Of a stretch of DNA of 64,000 nucleotides, positions 62,925-64,000 are shown piece by piece (position 1 is the stretch's first letter; each line of letters begins with the position of its first letter). The notes below the pieces were generated by a model. It searched no databases. It had not been told where the DNA came from and worked only from the letters and a program-made list of their open reading frames with translations. The position numbers and the translations under genes are program-made. Source of the stretch: Parvibaculum sp963696585 (GTDB lineage: Bacteria; Pseudomonadota; Alphaproteobacteria; Parvibaculales; Parvibaculaceae); NCBI GenBank assembly GCA_963696585.1, contig CAVOKW010000025.1, positions 1-64,000 on the forward strand, read 5' to 3'.

Positions 62925-64000
62925 GTGCCCGTCGCTCCCAGCCTGGGGGCACCTTGTGCTTCATCGCCGAGCAGGGCGGTTCGCATGGCGCGGGCCTTGT
63001 CGAGTGTTTCGAGATATTCGCTCGCCGGGTCGCTGTCGGCAACAATGCCGCCGCCCGCCTGAAAGGTCACGCGCCCCTGCTTCACGACCATGGTGCGAAT
63101 GGTGATTGCCGTGTCCATGCTGCCATCCAGGCCGATATAACCCATGGCGCCGCAATAGGGGCCGCGTGTCGTTGGTTCCAGTTCGGCGATGATTTCCATG
63201 GCGCGCAATTTGGGGGCGCCCGTAATCGAGCCGCCGGGAAAACAGGCCGCCAGCAGGTCAATGGCTGTCTGGTCCTGGCGCAGCGTACCCCGCACAACGG
63301 AGACGAGGTGATGCACATTGGCGTAGGATTCCAGGTCGCACAGACGCGCCGCATGAACCGTGTGGTCCGCGCAAACGCGCGAAAGATCATTGCGCAGCAG
63401 ATCAACGATCATGATGTTTTCGGCGCGATCCTTTTCAGAAACGCGCAATTCAGCGGCAAGGCGTTGATCTTCATCGATTGTCGCGCCGCGTGGTCTTGTG
63501 CCTTTTATGGGGCGTGTTTCGACCTGATGGTCACGACATGCGAGAAAGCGTTCGGGCGAAGAGGAGACAATCACGCCGTCCCCAAAATTGAAGTAACTCG
63601 CAAATGGGGCAGGGCTGATGTCGCGCAGCCGCAGATAAAGCGAATAGGGATCATCGCCCGTGGCGAGCGGACCTTCAAAACGCTGGCTGAGATTGGCCTG
63701 AAATATATCGCCCGCTTCGATATAGGCGATGACACGGGCAACCGTTTTCTCATACGCCATGCGCGCAAAATTGGCGGCAACATCGCCGCCATGATGCGGC
63801 ATGTATGGCGCCTGAAACAGGACGGGCTCACGCAACCGGGCTTCAAGATCCGAGAGGCGCGGCCCGGCGGCCTCTCCGGATGCACAGATGAAAGCGCGTT
63901 GTGTTGTCATGTTGAAGGCGATGACAAGATCATAAAAACCGAGCGCCATGTCGGGCAGGTTCTGGTCGTCAATCGCGAATGGCGCGGCTTGCGGCGGCAG
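62921..64000 (-). CDS. pabB: Aminodeoxychorismate synthase component I, 5' end outside window
   Basis: About 360 residues seen. GDIFQANLSQRF, PIKGTRPRG (the Lys marks PabB rather than TrpE), LLRNDLSRVC and GGSITGAPKLRAMEI. The minus-strand frame stays open to the edge (LPPQAAPFAIDDQ before the ATG at 63949), so the start lies beyond. First step from chorismate toward p-aminobenzoate and folate; operon with pabA and pabC. Confidence 0.93.
   Translation of the reverse strand: MPPQAAPFAIDDQNLPDMALGFYDLVIAFNMTTQRAFICASGEAAGPRLSDLEARLREPVLFQAPYMPHHGGDVAANFARMAYEKTVARVIAYIEAGDIFQANLSQRFEGPLATGDDPYSLYLRLRDISPAPFASYFNFGDGVIVSSSPERFLACRDHQVETRPIKGTRPRGATIDEDQRLAAELRVSEKDRAENIMIVDLLRNDLSRVCADHTVHAARLCDLESYANVHHLVSVVRGTLRQDQTAIDLLAACFPGGSITGAPKLRAMEIIAELEPTTRGPYCGAMGYIGLDGSMDTAITIRTMVVKQGRVTFQAGGGIVADSDPASEYLETLDKARAMRTALLGDEAQGAPRLGATGT

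Noticed and set aside
1..64000. tRNA, rRNA or riboswitch genes
   Set aside because: Intergenic regions were read for cloverleaf or conserved RNA patterns and none was convincing.

Overview
This window looks like chromosomal DNA of an alphaproteobacterium. The evidence is a complete ccoNOQP-ccoGHIS (fixNOPQ-fixGHIS) block, a SPOR protein beside alanine dehydrogenase and ribosomal protein L32, several acyl-CoA enzymes, TTG and GTG starts with good Shine-Dalgarno sites, and dispersed palindromic intergenic repeats of a kind common in Hyphomicrobiales and relatives. A Parvibaculum-like lineage is possible, but the sequence alone cannot fix the genus. No tRNA, rRNA, CRISPR array, transposase or integrase was seen.

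Layout. 1-5165: an acetamidase/formamidase gene cut by the left edge, an unusual AraC-type regulator fused to a second formamidase domain, a PfkB sugar kinase and a VOC protein. 5523-12891: a compact, visibly G+C-richer block that looks acquired. It holds an OmpR-type two-component system divergent from PepSY protein, cytochrome b561, Asp-rich exported protein, DUF2271 protein, a PepSY/diflavin reductase fusion and ApbE flavin transferase. A remnant of a pRiA4b ORF-3 gene lies at its left edge and a tandem palindromic repeat array at its right. 12955-14101 and 17011-17580: two repeat fields flanking a P-type ATPase. 17600-25173: a decayed TetR gene with a preserved operator, a fatty-acid desaturase, two crotonases, a tiny conserved basic protein, an alpha/beta hydrolase, an MsbA-like exporter and a sterol-desaturase-family protein. 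25160-35341: an acyl-CoA transferase, a sulfatase with its formylglycine-generating enzyme, TetR and BigR/SqrR-like regulators, a flavoprotein, a YaiI-family protein, exported MsrB and MsrA, and a DUF2189 membrane protein. 35345-43344: the cbb3 oxidase and its assembly genes on the minus strand. 43938-53680: an MMPL-type exporter, an RND efflux operon with divergent TetR regulator, a thiolase and a DUF1003 protein. 53687-57812: a polyamine ABC importer. 58238-64000: a DUF2061 protein under a Fur-like palindrome, alanine dehydrogenase, SPOR protein, L32, a small membrane protein, and the pabB-pabA-pabC operon cut by the right edge.

How the genes work together. In the acquired block I infer a chain from NADPH through the cytoplasmic CysJ-like flavin domains, across the membrane through the PepSY and/or b561 proteins, to a periplasmic DUF2271 protein that carries an NGITGAS motif resembling ApbE flavinylation sites. 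The two promoter regions of the block share the same 11-bp-phased CTGAC/CTGAA direct repeats, in convergent pairs, which are probably the binding sites of its own response regulator. I consider this flavinylated electron-transfer module the best candidate for a little-described system here. Second is the AraC-formamidase fusion. The rest is mostly core or lipid/CoA metabolism, with several readable operators and hairpins noted in the entries.
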